A stretch of DNA of 64,000 nucleotides from FEN-1279 sp964501535 (GCA_964501535.1 CAZCSV010000005.1:62001-126000), one strand, 5' to 3'. Counted from the stretch's first letter, positions 43,752 through 53,776 are shown. Notes: a model not told the origin generated them from the sequence alone. Made by a program: numbers and translations.

Positions 43752-44977
43752 TGGCTGAAAAAATTATAATATCGTTTGATGACGAGAAGACCGGGAAATC
43801 GGAGGAGAAAATCGTTATTGATTTAAAGACTACTCCCAAGGAAAAACCGGAGACAAAAATTATCAACTCGCGGGTAAGTTCTTTTTTCAGGGCAAATCCG
43901 CACCTGACGGGTTTTGAGGGCAGTGAGCTGAAATATCCCGAAGGTCTGGAAAACGGTTTCAGGAAAATATTTTCAATAAAGTTAAACGACATTTTTCTTA
44001 ATTCGGTCTTGCCGAACAACAAGTTTTTAGTTCTGGCGTCTACCACAGGAAAGATATATTTCATTGACAGGTTCGGCGGGGATATATTTGCAAAAATTTC
44101 CACGGCAGACGAATCATACGAAAAGACAGGTGTAGTAGCGGAAAACGATATATACATAAATTCTATAAAGTCACTTTTCGGTTTCGAATTTAACGGCGGC
44201 GGTGTAAAGGAGAAAAAGTTATACGGAGCACCGGATGATTTTTACATATGGTCGAACTTAAACAGGCGAGGCAACGGAATTTTTTTTCTGGAGCATTCAC
44301 CGTCGGGAAAATCAGCGTGTCTGGTTTCATACGATAAAAGCTATTCAACTGAAATAAATAGGCGGGAGGTATTTTCCGTAAAGCATTTTTTATATGACTC
44401 GCTGATAGTATATAACGATATGATTTTTATTTTTTATGACGATAAAATATTGAGATACAATTTAGAAAATGGCGAGAAAGCAGAATACAATCTGAATTTT
44501 ACAATAAATTCTGATTCAAATTTCATATTACTTAACGGGAAAATATATTTTAACAACGGGAACAATGAATTATTTTATTTCGATATTATGAATGAGGAAA
44601 TCAGGTTTACGGGCATCAGGTGTCAATACATTAATTCGCTTGCAGGATTCGGCGACAATATTTTAATTGGGACATTGAGCGGGTGGTATTTATATAAAAC
44701 AGCGGGGGTGTTATTATTCTCTTATGAAGACACGAGCGGTAACAAGATTGAATCATTGAACAGGAATATTTTGGCGGTTTCAAGCGGAAACAAGATTATT
44801 TTTCACAACTTAAACAAGTTTCACGAGGCAGAGGGATTTACGCTGTCACACGGACAGATGGATTCGGACACCGACAGGGTAATTTCCGCAAGGGTTGCGG
44901 AGGATATGATTTTTGTTGTTTCAAGAAGCGGGATTCTCGAGGCTTACAACAACGATAAATTAAATTTATTTATTTAA
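43751..44977 (+). CDS. Beta-propeller protein of unknown function
   Basis: The 408-residue product has no signal peptide or membrane helix. An acidic and lysine-rich N-terminal segment (residues 1-45) leads to a repeated strand pattern: NKFLVLASTTGKIYFIDRFGG, DIFAKISTADESYEK, YNDMIFIFYDDKILRYNLENG, DNILIGTLSGWYLY, GNKIIFHNLNK. This looks like a WD/quinoprotein-like beta-propeller of six or seven blades. The GTG start at 43751 overlaps the Sua5 stop by one base. It heads a run of closely spaced genes with the vWA and large barrel candidates. Cytoplasmic scaffold is my best inference. Confidence 0.6.
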   Translation: MAEKIIISFDDEKTGKSEEKIVIDLKTTPKEKPETKIINSRVSSFFRANPHLTGFEGSELKYPEGLENGFRKIFSIKLNDIFLNSVLPNNKFLVLASTTGKIYFIDRFGGDIFAKISTADESYEKTGVVAENDIYINSIKSLFGFEFNGGGVKEKKLYGAPDDFYIWSNLNRRGNGIFFLEHSPSGKSACLVSYDKSYSTEINRREVFSVKHFLYDSLIVYNDMIFIFYDDKILRYNLENGEKAEYNLNFTINSDSNFILLNGKIYFNNGNNELFYFDIMNEEIRFTGIRCQYINSLAGFGDNILIGTLSGWYLYKTAGVLLFSYEDTSGNKIESLNRNILAVSSGNKIIFHNLNKFHEAEGFTLSHGQMDSDTDRVISARVAEDMIFVVSRSGILEAYNNDKLNLFI

Positions 44978-45045
44978 AAAGGGCTAAAGCTAAAAGTTCA
45001 GGGAATATCAGTTTGAGTTTAAGCTCACAGAAATACAAAAACAAT

Positions 45046-46674
45046 ATGAAAAAAATAATTTTATACATAACACTAATAATTTCGAGCGTATCATTTGCTC
45101 AGGGGAATCATTACATTTTTCTTTTTGACAATTCCGGCAGCATGTCGGGATTTTACCGCGAGCAGAGCAGCAGTTTCCGGATATTTTGCAGGGCATTGAT
45201 AAAGAATTCGGTTACACAGAATGACGATGCAAACGTGATGTTATTTACTAAAACAGATACCAAACGCGGGCTTACCTCGCCGAAGGAAATATTTTCGGGA
45301 AGCGGGAAGACGTTAATAGCCGAGCAGGTGATGAACGATTTCAAGTTAATGAGGGCAAACGACGGCGGATTCGGAACGACGGATTTGATAGAGGCACTTG
45401 ATAAGGCGGTGGGAACAATAAAGCAGGAGACGGGAATAATCTGGCTTGTCACGGATAACATAAACGACAACAGCGGCAGCGGTGATTCTTCTTATTTCAA
45501 CACTCTCGAATTTTATAAAAGGTTAAGAAATGACGACAAGATAAAGAAGATTTTACTATACCCGATACCCGAGAAAGTTTCGGAAGCGGGTTATACCTCG
45601 AACGGGTATGTCGTTTACGGAATCATATATTCGAAGAACAATTTATCACAGTCAGAGCTTGAAAAGTACGATGCAATTCTCAGGGGAATCGGTATAAGGC
45701 AAAAGGCAATAACACTTAAGCCGCTTGATGTGGGAACTATTGTTCTTAATCCGAAAGTCTCTCAGAGCAAGATTGCTCCGGGGAAGCTTTATTACGACGG
45801 AAAAACGTTGAGGGGATTTGATTTTGAAGAGGGAGAGCGGATAAAGGAAACATTCAACGACCTGACATTAAAGTCGAATTTATACCCTTACATTATCAGG
45901 AGTGCGAAGCTGGATGTAAGGCTGGAGAATTTCAAGTCATCCGATTACTCGGTAAAGTCACTGGGGACACAGTCGATTTCGCCGTCGACGGTAAGCAATG
46001 TTTCGCCGGAGGGGGAAGTAACGGGATTTTCCATAATATTCAATATGCCAGAAATAACGCCGACATTTTCTTTCAACACAATTTTCAAAGAAGATTTTTC
46101 GGTAGGAGGGAATCTGGTTCTGGAGGTATCGCAGGTGGATATATTGCTCGATGAAGGTTACATAAGCAGTTTCAGGGAGCTTTTTGCACTTCAGTCGGTG
46201 CCTGAGATATTCAAGCCTGTATTGAAGGACAGGAAAATCATTACTCAGATTCCGCTGGAAATCCGGATGAAATACGGACCATGGAGACTTTTTGTATTGA
46301 TTGGTATTCTTTTATTTATCGGTGCTATTATATTTATTTTTATATATCTTTTACTGAAAAAGAAATCATTTGCAGTTAATATTGATAACGGCGAAGAGGC
46401 AGGCGTCAGTTTGAGTCTGCTGTCGTCTTATTCGGTTTCAAAAGATTTTTCATTTGAACTTGGAAAAATAAAAAAATCATTATTTGGTGACATAAAATTT
46501 ACTTATTCAAAATTTACTTCGACTCCCGGGATTTCGGTTAAATTAAGCGAGGGTATTCCGATAACGATTGAATATGAAGACGAAAACATGAGGAAAAACA
46601 GTGTTTCGCTGGAGATAAAGCGTACAGTTGAAAAAAAGGAAATCGGGGAAGCGGATAAATCAAATTTTTATTGA
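45046..46674 (+). CDS. Membrane-anchored vWA-domain protein
   Basis: The 542-residue product has a signal peptide (residues 1-18, SVSFAQG) and a von Willebrand factor A domain that begins right after it with an intact MIDAS start FDNSGSMSG (Asp28, Ser30, Ser32). GFGTTDLIEAL and VTDNINDN carry the later metal ligands. A large strand-rich middle region follows, then one membrane helix near residues 412-436 (LFVLIGILLFIGAIIFIFIYLL) and a cytoplasmic C-terminal domain of about 100 residues. The ATG at 45046 was preferred to an upstream in-frame TTG at 45013. It ends 3 bp before the next start (TTG), so both are co-translated. Confidence 0.75.
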   Translation: MKKIILYITLIISSVSFAQGNHYIFLFDNSGSMSGFYREQSSSFRIFCRALIKNSVTQNDDANVMLFTKTDTKRGLTSPKEIFSGSGKTLIAEQVMNDFKLMRANDGGFGTTDLIEALDKAVGTIKQETGIIWLVTDNINDNSGSGDSSYFNTLEFYKRLRNDDKIKKILLYPIPEKVSEAGYTSNGYVVYGIIYSKNNLSQSELEKYDAILRGIGIRQKAITLKPLDVGTIVLNPKVSQSKIAPGKLYYDGKTLRGFDFEEGERIKETFNDLTLKSNLYPYIIRSAKLDVRLENFKSSDYSVKSLGTQSISPSTVSNVSPEGEVTGFSIIFNMPEITPTFSFNTIFKEDFSVGGNLVLEVSQVDILLDEGYISSFRELFALQSVPEIFKPVLKDRKIITQIPLEIRMKYGPWRLFVLIGILLFIGAIIFIFIYLLLKKKSFAVNIDNGEEAGVSLSLLSSYSVSKDFSFELGKIKKSLFGDIKFTYSKFTSTPGISVKLSEGIPITIEYEDENMRKNSVSLEIKRTVEKKEIGEADKSNFY

Positions 46675-46677
46675 TTT

Positions 46678-49600
46678 TTGAAATCGAAACAAAAGACATA
46701 TTCTTTTTTCTTTCGTTTATTGTTGCCAGTAATGTGTTTGAGTCTGTTCCCGGGACTGTTATATTCACAGGCAAATCCCAATTACAAATCATACATCGTA
46801 AAATTTTCCGTTCGGGATACTGTCATAAAAACCAGCGACAGATTAATCATACAAAATACGGATACATTAAGAATCGACAAAACTGTTTTAAACTCCGCAG
46901 CGGATTACAAATTGGATTACAGGACGGGTGTTATTACTTTCAGCAGGGATTTATTTCCGAGATATTCTCTCGATACGGCACTCACGTATGATTTGAGCAT
47001 ACAGTATGATTTATTTCCTTATTCCTTAAAGGATGAGTATTCCAATTTCGACATTGTAATCGAAAGGGATACGCTGACGGGTGACACGGTACAGGTGGCG
47101 GTTCAGAAAAAGGATGTGCTTGAAGATTTATTCGAGGGTTCGAGTCTCGAGAAGTCCGGAAGCATATTCAGAGGTGTTACGATAGGTTCAAACCGGGACA
47201 TGACATTAAACTCGGGATTCCGTCTGCAGTTAAACGGGAAGCTGACGAAGGATATAGATTTAACGGCGGCATTGACCGATGAGACCACGCCTATACAGCC
47301 GGAGGGTAACACCTTGAAATTGCAGGAGCTGGACAAGGTATTCATCGAGCTAAAGAGCAGTACATTAGCGGCGACTATCGGGGACATAGATTTGGCGTTT
47401 CCGCAGTCCGAATTTCTGAATTTCAACAGAAAGATACAGGGAGCTAGAGGATACGGTGATTTCAATTTCGGGAAAGTACTTCTGACGGGAGCTGTATCGA
47501 GAGGCAGGTTCAACACGAATTCGTTCGGTGGAACCGACGGGACGCAGGGACCATACAGATTAACGGGGGCGAACAACGAAATCAACATTTTAGTATTATC
47601 GGGGACGGAAAAGGTATACATAGACGGTGTACAGATGACACGGGGCGAGCAGGCTGATTACGTAATAGATTACGGACTTGGTCAGATAACATTCACGAAC
47701 AAGAGGTTAATTACGAATGCATCGAGGATAGTAGTCGACTTCGAGTATTCGGAAAGAAAATACAGCAGGACATTCGCGGCGGTAAACAACAGTTTTGATT
47801 TAATCAAGAAGAAGCTTTCAATCGGATTTTCATACATAAACGAAACGGACAACGAGGACAAGACAATAGATTTCACGTTATCCGAATCCGATAAAGAGAT
47901 ATTAAGAAACGCGGGAAACGACCCGACAAAGGCATTTAAGACCGGTGTAGTAACAGCGGGAAGGGATTCGGTTACTAACAGGGGAATCGGTTCATACATA
48001 AGGATTGACACGACGATTAATCAGGAAGCTTATACATTTTACAGGTTTGCCCCGAACGACTCAAATGCAATTTACAACATTACTTTTTCATATGTCGGGT
48101 CCGGTAAGGGGGATTATGTAAGCAAGAGTTCTTACGAGTACGATTTTGCCGGAATAAATCAGGGCAGTTATGCTCCGATAATATTCCTTCCGACTCCGAC
48201 ATCGTATCAGCTTGCGGATATAACGCTGGATTATTCTCCTGCAAAGGACGGGAGTTTTTACATAAATCTCGAATCCGCATATTCCAATCTGAACAGGAAC
48301 AAGTTTTCGGAGTTAGATTCGAAAAACGGGGGCGTAGCGTTATTCGGTTCGATAGGATTCAACAAGAGTGATGTAAAGCTTTTAGGAATAAATTTCAGGA
48401 GTCTGGATATAAAGTACAAGCAGAGGGTAATAAACAAGCTGTTCAATTCACTCGACAGGATTAACACGGTAGAGTTCAACAGGAATTTCGACGTTCAGGA
48501 TACGGCAACGAGCACCGAGGATTACAAGGAAGCATATCTGAACATGGGGATAGGAAATTATTTAAAGTTGGGAGGGAATTACGGACAGTTAAAGAGGGGG
48601 GATTACTTCGATTCGAAGAGGACAACAGCAACTCTTGAATTCAACAATCCCGAATTACCTTTAGACACGCTGACTCTGCCGAAGCTGAGATATACGTTCG
48701 AGAACATCAGCAGTTCGAATTCGAGTTACAACATATCGGGAAGCTGGATGAAGCATTTTGCATTTCTCGGATACAGAAAATTTTTCGGAGAGAAGAAGTT
48801 AACGAATCCGTTTCTCGAATTTGTATTTCAGTTCAACGCCGAGAACAGGAAAAACAAAGTTCTGGGGATAATTGGTGACAGTCTGCGTTCGGAGAGTTTC
48901 GCATTTGACGAGCTGACGCCGAGGTTATCGCTCAACAATTTATATGATATAAGTTTATATGCGGAGTACAATTACAGAAGCGATGATAACGTGAGCAGGG
49001 GGAGTTTTTACAATTTATCGAAATTATTCACGCAGAGATACGGATTAACATACGGCGGCATCAGCTGGTTATTCTCGTCGTTCAGTCTTTCGATACAAAA
49101 AAGGGAGTATTCAGAAATTGCAAAGCTGAACGGGAACACGGATATGAAAACGGTTCTTTTGGATTCGAGGATGAGGATTTCGCCTTTAAGGGGAGCCGTG
49201 CAGACAGATTTGCTATACAACATAACGAGTGAGCGGACGGCAAAGATACAGAGGGTATTCGTACAGGTTGCAGTCGGTTCGGGAAATTACATTTATCTCG
49301 GGGATTTAAACAGTAACGGGATACAGGATGAAAACGAATTCCAGCTTGTAACTTACGACGGTAATTACGTGAAGCTGAACATACCGACCGACCAGTCATA
49401 TCCTACAGTGGATTTAAAGGCATCGGCGAGGATTTACATAAAGCCGTCGCGATTCCACAATTTTTCGGGGAGCAATATTTTAGCGGATGTAATAAATAAT
49501 CTTTCGGCTGAAACAATACTGCGGGTAGACGAAAAGAGCCGCGACCCTGAGACGGACAATTTATATTACATGAAACTGAATACTTTTTTAAACGATTCAA

Positions 49601-50256
49601 ATACCATATCGGGGTTGCAGTGGATTCAGCAGGACATAAATCTATTCGAGAACAATGCAAGCTATTCGGTTCTTTTGAGGTATATTCAGCAGAGGGGTTT
49701 GAATCAATACAGCAGCGGAAACGAGCGTCTTTACAACGTTCAGAGGCTTATCCGTCTGAAACTCGGTCTGACGTATGACATGACCACGCAGTTCGAGTAT
49801 ATAAACAAGACGGACAGGAACATCGCGCCTATAAATTCGATTCGCAACAGGAACATATATTCCAACGGACTGAATTCGGATTTGACTTACAGACCCGTAC
49901 CGCAGATAGAGAGCGGGTTACAGATAAATGTATCCAGAGCAACGGATTATTATCCTTTTATAAGCACCCGTGCGGATATCAACCAGCAGATTCTGAGGTT
50001 CATATATTCGTTTGCCACGTCGGGGAGATTGAGGCTCGAGATTGAGAGGGACGAGGTATTATTGAACACATCCAATTTGATTATTCCGTATGAATTAACG
50101 AACGGGAGAGCGGAGGGAAAAAGTTATTTCTGGCGGGCGGTTTTTGATTACAATATAACTAAGAATATTCAGGCGAACATAAATTATGACGGAAGAGTAG
50201 AGGGGAGCAAGCAGGTGATACACACGGGAAGGGCACAGGTAACGGCATTTTTCTAA
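46678..50256 (+). CDS. Large outer-membrane beta-barrel candidate, FCB-type
   Basis: The 1192-residue protein starts at TTG 46678 with a signal peptide (MKSKQKTYSFFFRLLLPVM then LLYSQA). The region at about 155-235 contains GSNRDMTLNSGFRLQLNG, KLTKDIDLTAALTDETTPI and QPEGNTLKLQELDKVFIEL, a block I associate with a widespread but unnamed outer-membrane family of Bacteroidota-like bacteria; VLSGTEKVYIDGVQMTRGE follows. The rest is alternating strand sequence typical of a very large barrel, with a GDLNSNGIQDENEF calcium-binding-like loop near residue 870. It follows the vWA gene by 3 bp. It may be a surface translocon or adhesin partner. SprA is a longer distant analogue at best. Confidence 0.6.
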   Translation: MKSKQKTYSFFFRLLLPVMCLSLFPGLLYSQANPNYKSYIVKFSVRDTVIKTSDRLIIQNTDTLRIDKTVLNSAADYKLDYRTGVITFSRDLFPRYSLDTALTYDLSIQYDLFPYSLKDEYSNFDIVIERDTLTGDTVQVAVQKKDVLEDLFEGSSLEKSGSIFRGVTIGSNRDMTLNSGFRLQLNGKLTKDIDLTAALTDETTPIQPEGNTLKLQELDKVFIELKSSTLAATIGDIDLAFPQSEFLNFNRKIQGARGYGDFNFGKVLLTGAVSRGRFNTNSFGGTDGTQGPYRLTGANNEINILVLSGTEKVYIDGVQMTRGEQADYVIDYGLGQITFTNKRLITNASRIVVDFEYSERKYSRTFAAVNNSFDLIKKKLSIGFSYINETDNEDKTIDFTLSESDKEILRNAGNDPTKAFKTGVVTAGRDSVTNRGIGSYIRIDTTINQEAYTFYRFAPNDSNAIYNITFSYVGSGKGDYVSKSSYEYDFAGINQGSYAPIIFLPTPTSYQLADITLDYSPAKDGSFYINLESAYSNLNRNKFSELDSKNGGVALFGSIGFNKSDVKLLGINFRSLDIKYKQRVINKLFNSLDRINTVEFNRNFDVQDTATSTEDYKEAYLNMGIGNYLKLGGNYGQLKRGDYFDSKRTTATLEFNNPELPLDTLTLPKLRYTFENISSSNSSYNISGSWMKHFAFLGYRKFFGEKKLTNPFLEFVFQFNAENRKNKVLGIIGDSLRSESFAFDELTPRLSLNNLYDISLYAEYNYRSDDNVSRGSFYNLSKLFTQRYGLTYGGISWLFSSFSLSIQKREYSEIAKLNGNTDMKTVLLDSRMRISPLRGAVQTDLLYNITSERTAKIQRVFVQVAVGSGNYIYLGDLNSNGIQDENEFQLVTYDGNYVKLNIPTDQSYPTVDLKASARIYIKPSRFHNFSGSNILADVINNLSAETILRVDEKSRDPETDNLYYMKLNTFLNDSNTISGLQWIQQDINLFENNASYSVLLRYIQQRGLNQYSSGNERLYNVQRLIRLKLGLTYDMTTQFEYINKTDRNIAPINSIRNRNIYSNGLNSDLTYRPVPQIESGLQINVSRATDYYPFISTRADINQQILRFIYSFATSGRLRLEIERDEVLLNTSNLIIPYELTNGRAEGKSYFWRAVFDYNITKNIQANINYDGRVEGSKQVIHTGRAQVTAFF

Positions 50257-50329
50257 AAAAGTGAACTAATTTTGTTTTTTGTAGTTTAAAATTACGGATT
50301 GAATCATATCCAAAACAAGAGGAGTTAAA

Positions 50330-50362
50330 ATGCATATTTTATATGATGTTATGTTAATGTAA
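50330..50362 (+). other. Ten-codon mini-ORF with strong Shine-Dalgarno
   Basis: AAGAGGAG lies about 6 nt before ATG 50330, followed by ten codons and TAA. A clear Shine-Dalgarno is rare in this window, so a leader peptide upstream of the 50444 gene or a decayed gene start is possible. Nothing else is visible in the 187-bp gap. Confidence 0.3.
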
Positions 50363-50443
50363 AATAAATATTTGCACTAAACTTTTGAATTTTAAGTTAA
50401 CAATAAGTTAATTAAATTAAAGATTACTAAAAAACAGGATAAT

Positions 50444-52420
50444 TTGTCAAATAAGGACGAAAATAGCGAAATAAACAAAGATGAGTCTTTAAAAGGTTCT
50501 GAAAGCAAGCCTCCGTTAAAGAAGAGGGGAAGGCCAAAGAAAGTAAAAGAAGAAATTCCTGATTTGGGTTTATCCGAAATAAAGGAATCTGCTGAAGGTG
50601 AAGAGAAAGTTACGGAAGAGATTTTTGAAAAACAGGAAACAGGTGAAGATATTATTAAGGAATCTGAAGTTCAGGAAGAACTGAAAGAGCAAATTCCTGC
50701 CGAAGATATTACAGAGCGGATTTCGGAAAGTATTGCAGCAGAAAACGAGAATCTCGAAGGAGAAGAGGCGGAAGAGCAGATTACGGGTGCGGTGCCTTCG
50801 GCTAAGGAAGAAAAAGACGATGAGGTTAAGATTGATTTACCGGAAGAAAAGATAAAGAAGAAAAGCAATTATCAAATCAGCCTGGTGGACGAGAATCATC
50901 TGCGGACGAGGGTTTTAACGAACAGGTTAGTCAGCATTTTCTGTTCCGTAAAGGACAGGGAGGCGTTTGCGGAGGGCAGAGGCGAGCGGCAGACGAATAA
51001 AATTTTCGTTCATCCGAAAGAGAAACCTCAGGAAATCGAAATTATGGTTTCCATCGGTTCACTGCCAGTGCCGGAAGAGAAGAAAGAAGAGATAGTTGAA
51101 GACACGACTGCAGAAAAGATAGAAAAGGAGAGCAATTACCAGGTAAGCTTAGTGGACGAAAATCTGTTACGGGTTATAATAGTAACCGAAAAGTCAGTGA
51201 GTGTGGACTGTTCGGTAAAGGACGAGGATATACACACTGACGGCTCGAGTGAAACTCAGGCAAATAAAATTTTCATACATCCAAAGGACAAGCCACAGGA
51301 AGTTGAAATTATAGTATCAATTGGAAGCACAGCATTAATAAAGGAAACGGTAATTCCTGCTGAAGCGGGTGAAGAAAAGCCTGTTACTGCGGAAACGCCG
51401 AAAAGCAAACTGACACCCAATCCGATAGTAGCGAATTTAATACACAAGTTCAGCGATTACCCGGCGAGTGCGGATAACGGGACTCCTAAAACCCCCGAGG
51501 AAAGGCTCGAAGAAAAGTTAGGACCGAAGAATCCGTGGCGTTTATACAAGGAAATGATACAGAGGAATCTAATAGTAGGACTTGTGGGAGCGGTGATGGT
51601 TTACATAATTTTTGTGGTGACATTTTATTCGGTTGCTTCGAAAAAAAAGAACAATGTCGATATAATAGAAACCCCGAGGCTTGTAGTAATGCAGGACCTT
51701 CCTGAGAACCAGTTCCAGCAGCAGAATATAGAGGACCCGAACAAACCGCCCGAGGAGGAGAAATCCGACGACGGAGCAAACCCGAACAAGATTCCGCCGA
51801 TAATACCGAAGAAGGTAAAGCCGCCGAGAGTGATAGGACCGCCGCGGCAGAAAGTAGATACGACTTCCACGGCAGACAAGGAGTTGGATTCGCTGAAAAA
51901 GATAAACAAGAATCTGACATCGGACGGTACGGTAACGGGAGATACGACGAAACGCATTGCGGGAAATTTCCCGATTCCGGATTCGATAATGAGGAACCTG
52001 AACGAGAACGAGGTCGGGCTTGTGGGAAGATTTCCACCTTACTGGAAGCAGATAGATTCGCGGACGGTCAACATAAACGAAAAGGAATTTTCGGGTGTAA
52101 TACTGGTAGATACATCGGTGAAGAAGAAGGAAGAAGCTCTGAACATGAGCGTGCAGATCGACAGGAACAGCGAATACTGGAAGCAGTACAGTTTCAAGAA
52201 CATATTTGCGGAAGATTCGCTGAAGAATGTAATTTATTCAATCGAGCCGAAACAGGAAGGCGACCAGACATATTACAGGTTTTACATATCGGGAATGGCG
52301 TATAATATTTACATAGCGTCGTTCATAAACAACGAGCATTTCGAAAAGCACAAAGCCGAGATAGAGCAGGTAGTAAGGACAATCAGGATACAGAAGCCCG
52401 CCACCCCGCCGGGGAAGTAA
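50444..52420 (+). CDS. Single-span protein with duplicated cytoplasmic module and proline-rich linker
   Basis: No known family. The 658-residue product starts with TTG at 50444. It has an acidic N-terminus with an AT-hook-like KKRGRPKK (27-34), then two copies of an ~66-residue module (141-206 and 230-295): NYQISLVDENHL and NYQVSLVDENLL, each continuing to KIFVHPKEKPQE or KIFIHPKDKPQE and VSIGS. A single membrane helix follows (about 376-397), then a proline-rich linker (KPPEEEKSD, IPPIIPKKVKPPR, about 430-470) and a globular C-terminal domain. The topology recalls TonB (helix, Pro-rich linker, periplasmic domain), but the long cytoplasmic part is unusual. The vWA and barrel genes upstream suggest a shared envelope complex. 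Confidence 0.6.
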   Translation: MSNKDENSEINKDESLKGSESKPPLKKRGRPKKVKEEIPDLGLSEIKESAEGEEKVTEEIFEKQETGEDIIKESEVQEELKEQIPAEDITERISESIAAENENLEGEEAEEQITGAVPSAKEEKDDEVKIDLPEEKIKKKSNYQISLVDENHLRTRVLTNRLVSIFCSVKDREAFAEGRGERQTNKIFVHPKEKPQEIEIMVSIGSLPVPEEKKEEIVEDTTAEKIEKESNYQVSLVDENLLRVIIVTEKSVSVDCSVKDEDIHTDGSSETQANKIFIHPKDKPQEVEIIVSIGSTALIKETVIPAEAGEEKPVTAETPKSKLTPNPIVANLIHKFSDYPASADNGTPKTPEERLEEKLGPKNPWRLYKEMIQRNLIVGLVGAVMVYIIFVVTFYSVASKKKNNVDIIETPRLVVMQDLPENQFQQQNIEDPNKPPEEEKSDDGANPNKIPPIIPKKVKPPRVIGPPRQKVDTTSTADKELDSLKKINKNLTSDGTVTGDTTKRIAGNFPIPDSIMRNLNENEVGLVGRFPPYWKQIDSRTVNINEKEFSGVILVDTSVKKKEEALNMSVQIDRNSEYWKQYSFKNIFAEDSLKNVIYSIEPKQEGDQTYYRFYISGMAYNIYIASFINNEHFEKHKAEIEQVVRTIRIQKPATPPGK

Positions 52421-52519
52421 GAATATTTTAAAATTGTAATTTTTATAAATATTCATTAGCTTATAATGAATTATTTCATAAACTCAGAAATTATGTTTTT
52501 AAAGTTACATTATACTTAA

Positions 52520-53776
52520 ATGAAAAACTTTTTCTACATAATAATATTTTTATTTTCTATCCATTCTCTTCGTTCTCAAAACCAATGGGTAATATATACT
52601 ACATATAATTCCGGCTTACCAAGCAACATGGTAGGGAGTATTCTGATCGATAGTAATAATGTCAAATGGATTACTACAAATGATGGATTTGTAAAGTTTG
52701 CGGGAAATACCTGGACTGTGTATGACACAACAAATTCGGGAATGCCACAAAATGCCTGCGGAGCAGTATCTAAAGATAAAATAAATAATATATGGTTAAC
52801 CACTGTAAATAAAGGTTTTGTGAAATATAATGGTATAAATTGGATAGTTTTTGATAGCAGTAATACCGGGGTACCAATCAACCATGCCGGAGATATAGCT
52901 TATGATAATTCAAATACAAAATGGTTGGGAGGATACGGAATATTCAAGTTTAATGATACAAACTGGGTATGGTATAATGATTCTAATTCTGGTTTACCTA
53001 GTAATTTTGTATTAAACGTTTATGTAAAGGATAATATAGTCTGGATCGGGACAGAACTTGCAGGTGTGGCAAGATTTGACGGAACTAATTGGACGGTTTA
53101 TAATACTAGCAATTCAGGTTTACCTTGGAACTGGGTCACTAAAATAAGAGTAGATAATTTCAATAATTTCTGGTTCACGACATTTGGAGGAGGGGTGGCA
53201 AAGTTTAAATACGAACAAAATCTCTGGGCTGTGTATAATACAGAAAACTCTGGTCTTCACGATAATAATACTTTTTCAATTTATATAGATAATAATAACG
53301 TTAAATGGATTGGAGCGGCTGGATGTGCTGTTTTTAATGATACTACCTGGCAAATCTTTCCTTACTCATTTATAGGAGATGTTTTTAATTTTGCGAAAGA
53401 CAGATATGGCAATATGTGGATTTGTGCAGCGGGAGGTTTATATGTATATAATCCAAACGGAGTGGTCGGAGTCGAGAATAATTCAACAATTATTTCGGAA
53501 AATATGTTATTAATAAGCAATTACCCGAATCCATTTAATCCTTCTACAATAATTAAATACAATATACCCCGCTATGGCGGGTCTACGACCGGATTGATAA
53601 CCTTAAGGATATATGATATTCTGGGAAAAGAAATTACTACACTGGTAAACGAAAAAAAGTCACCCGGAACTTATGAAGTTACCTATAACGGTAGTAATCT
53701 GGCAAGTGGATTATATTTAGTGGTCTTAAAAACGAATTCAAAAACAAAAATTCATAAAATAGTATTACAAAAATAG
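52520..53776 (+). CDS. Secreted beta-propeller protein with T9SS sorting domain
   Basis: The 418-residue protein has a signal peptide (residues 1-20) and a propeller of about seven repeats similar to two-component-regulator propellers: NSGLPSNMVGSILID, NNVKWITTNDGFVKF, WVYD/WTVYNTSNSGLP-type phrases. It ends in a T9SS type A sorting domain (ISNYPNPFNPSTIIKYNIP...SGLYLVVLKTN...IHKIVLQK). Within that domain an unusual in-frame RYGGSTTG replaces a short turn; its DNA contains CCCGC-TATG-GCGGG at 53568-53581, like an inserted palindromic element. Likely exported to the cell surface; ligand unknown. Confidence 0.85.
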   Translation: MKNFFYIIIFLFSIHSLRSQNQWVIYTTYNSGLPSNMVGSILIDSNNVKWITTNDGFVKFAGNTWTVYDTTNSGMPQNACGAVSKDKINNIWLTTVNKGFVKYNGINWIVFDSSNTGVPINHAGDIAYDNSNTKWLGGYGIFKFNDTNWVWYNDSNSGLPSNFVLNVYVKDNIVWIGTELAGVARFDGTNWTVYNTSNSGLPWNWVTKIRVDNFNNFWFTTFGGGVAKFKYEQNLWAVYNTENSGLHDNNTFSIYIDNNNVKWIGAAGCAVFNDTTWQIFPYSFIGDVFNFAKDRYGNMWICAAGGLYVYNPNGVVGVENNSTIISENMLLISNYPNPFNPSTIIKYNIPRYGGSTTGLITLRIYDILGKEITTLVNEKKSPGTYEVTYNGSNLASGLYLVVLKTNSKTKIHKIVLQK

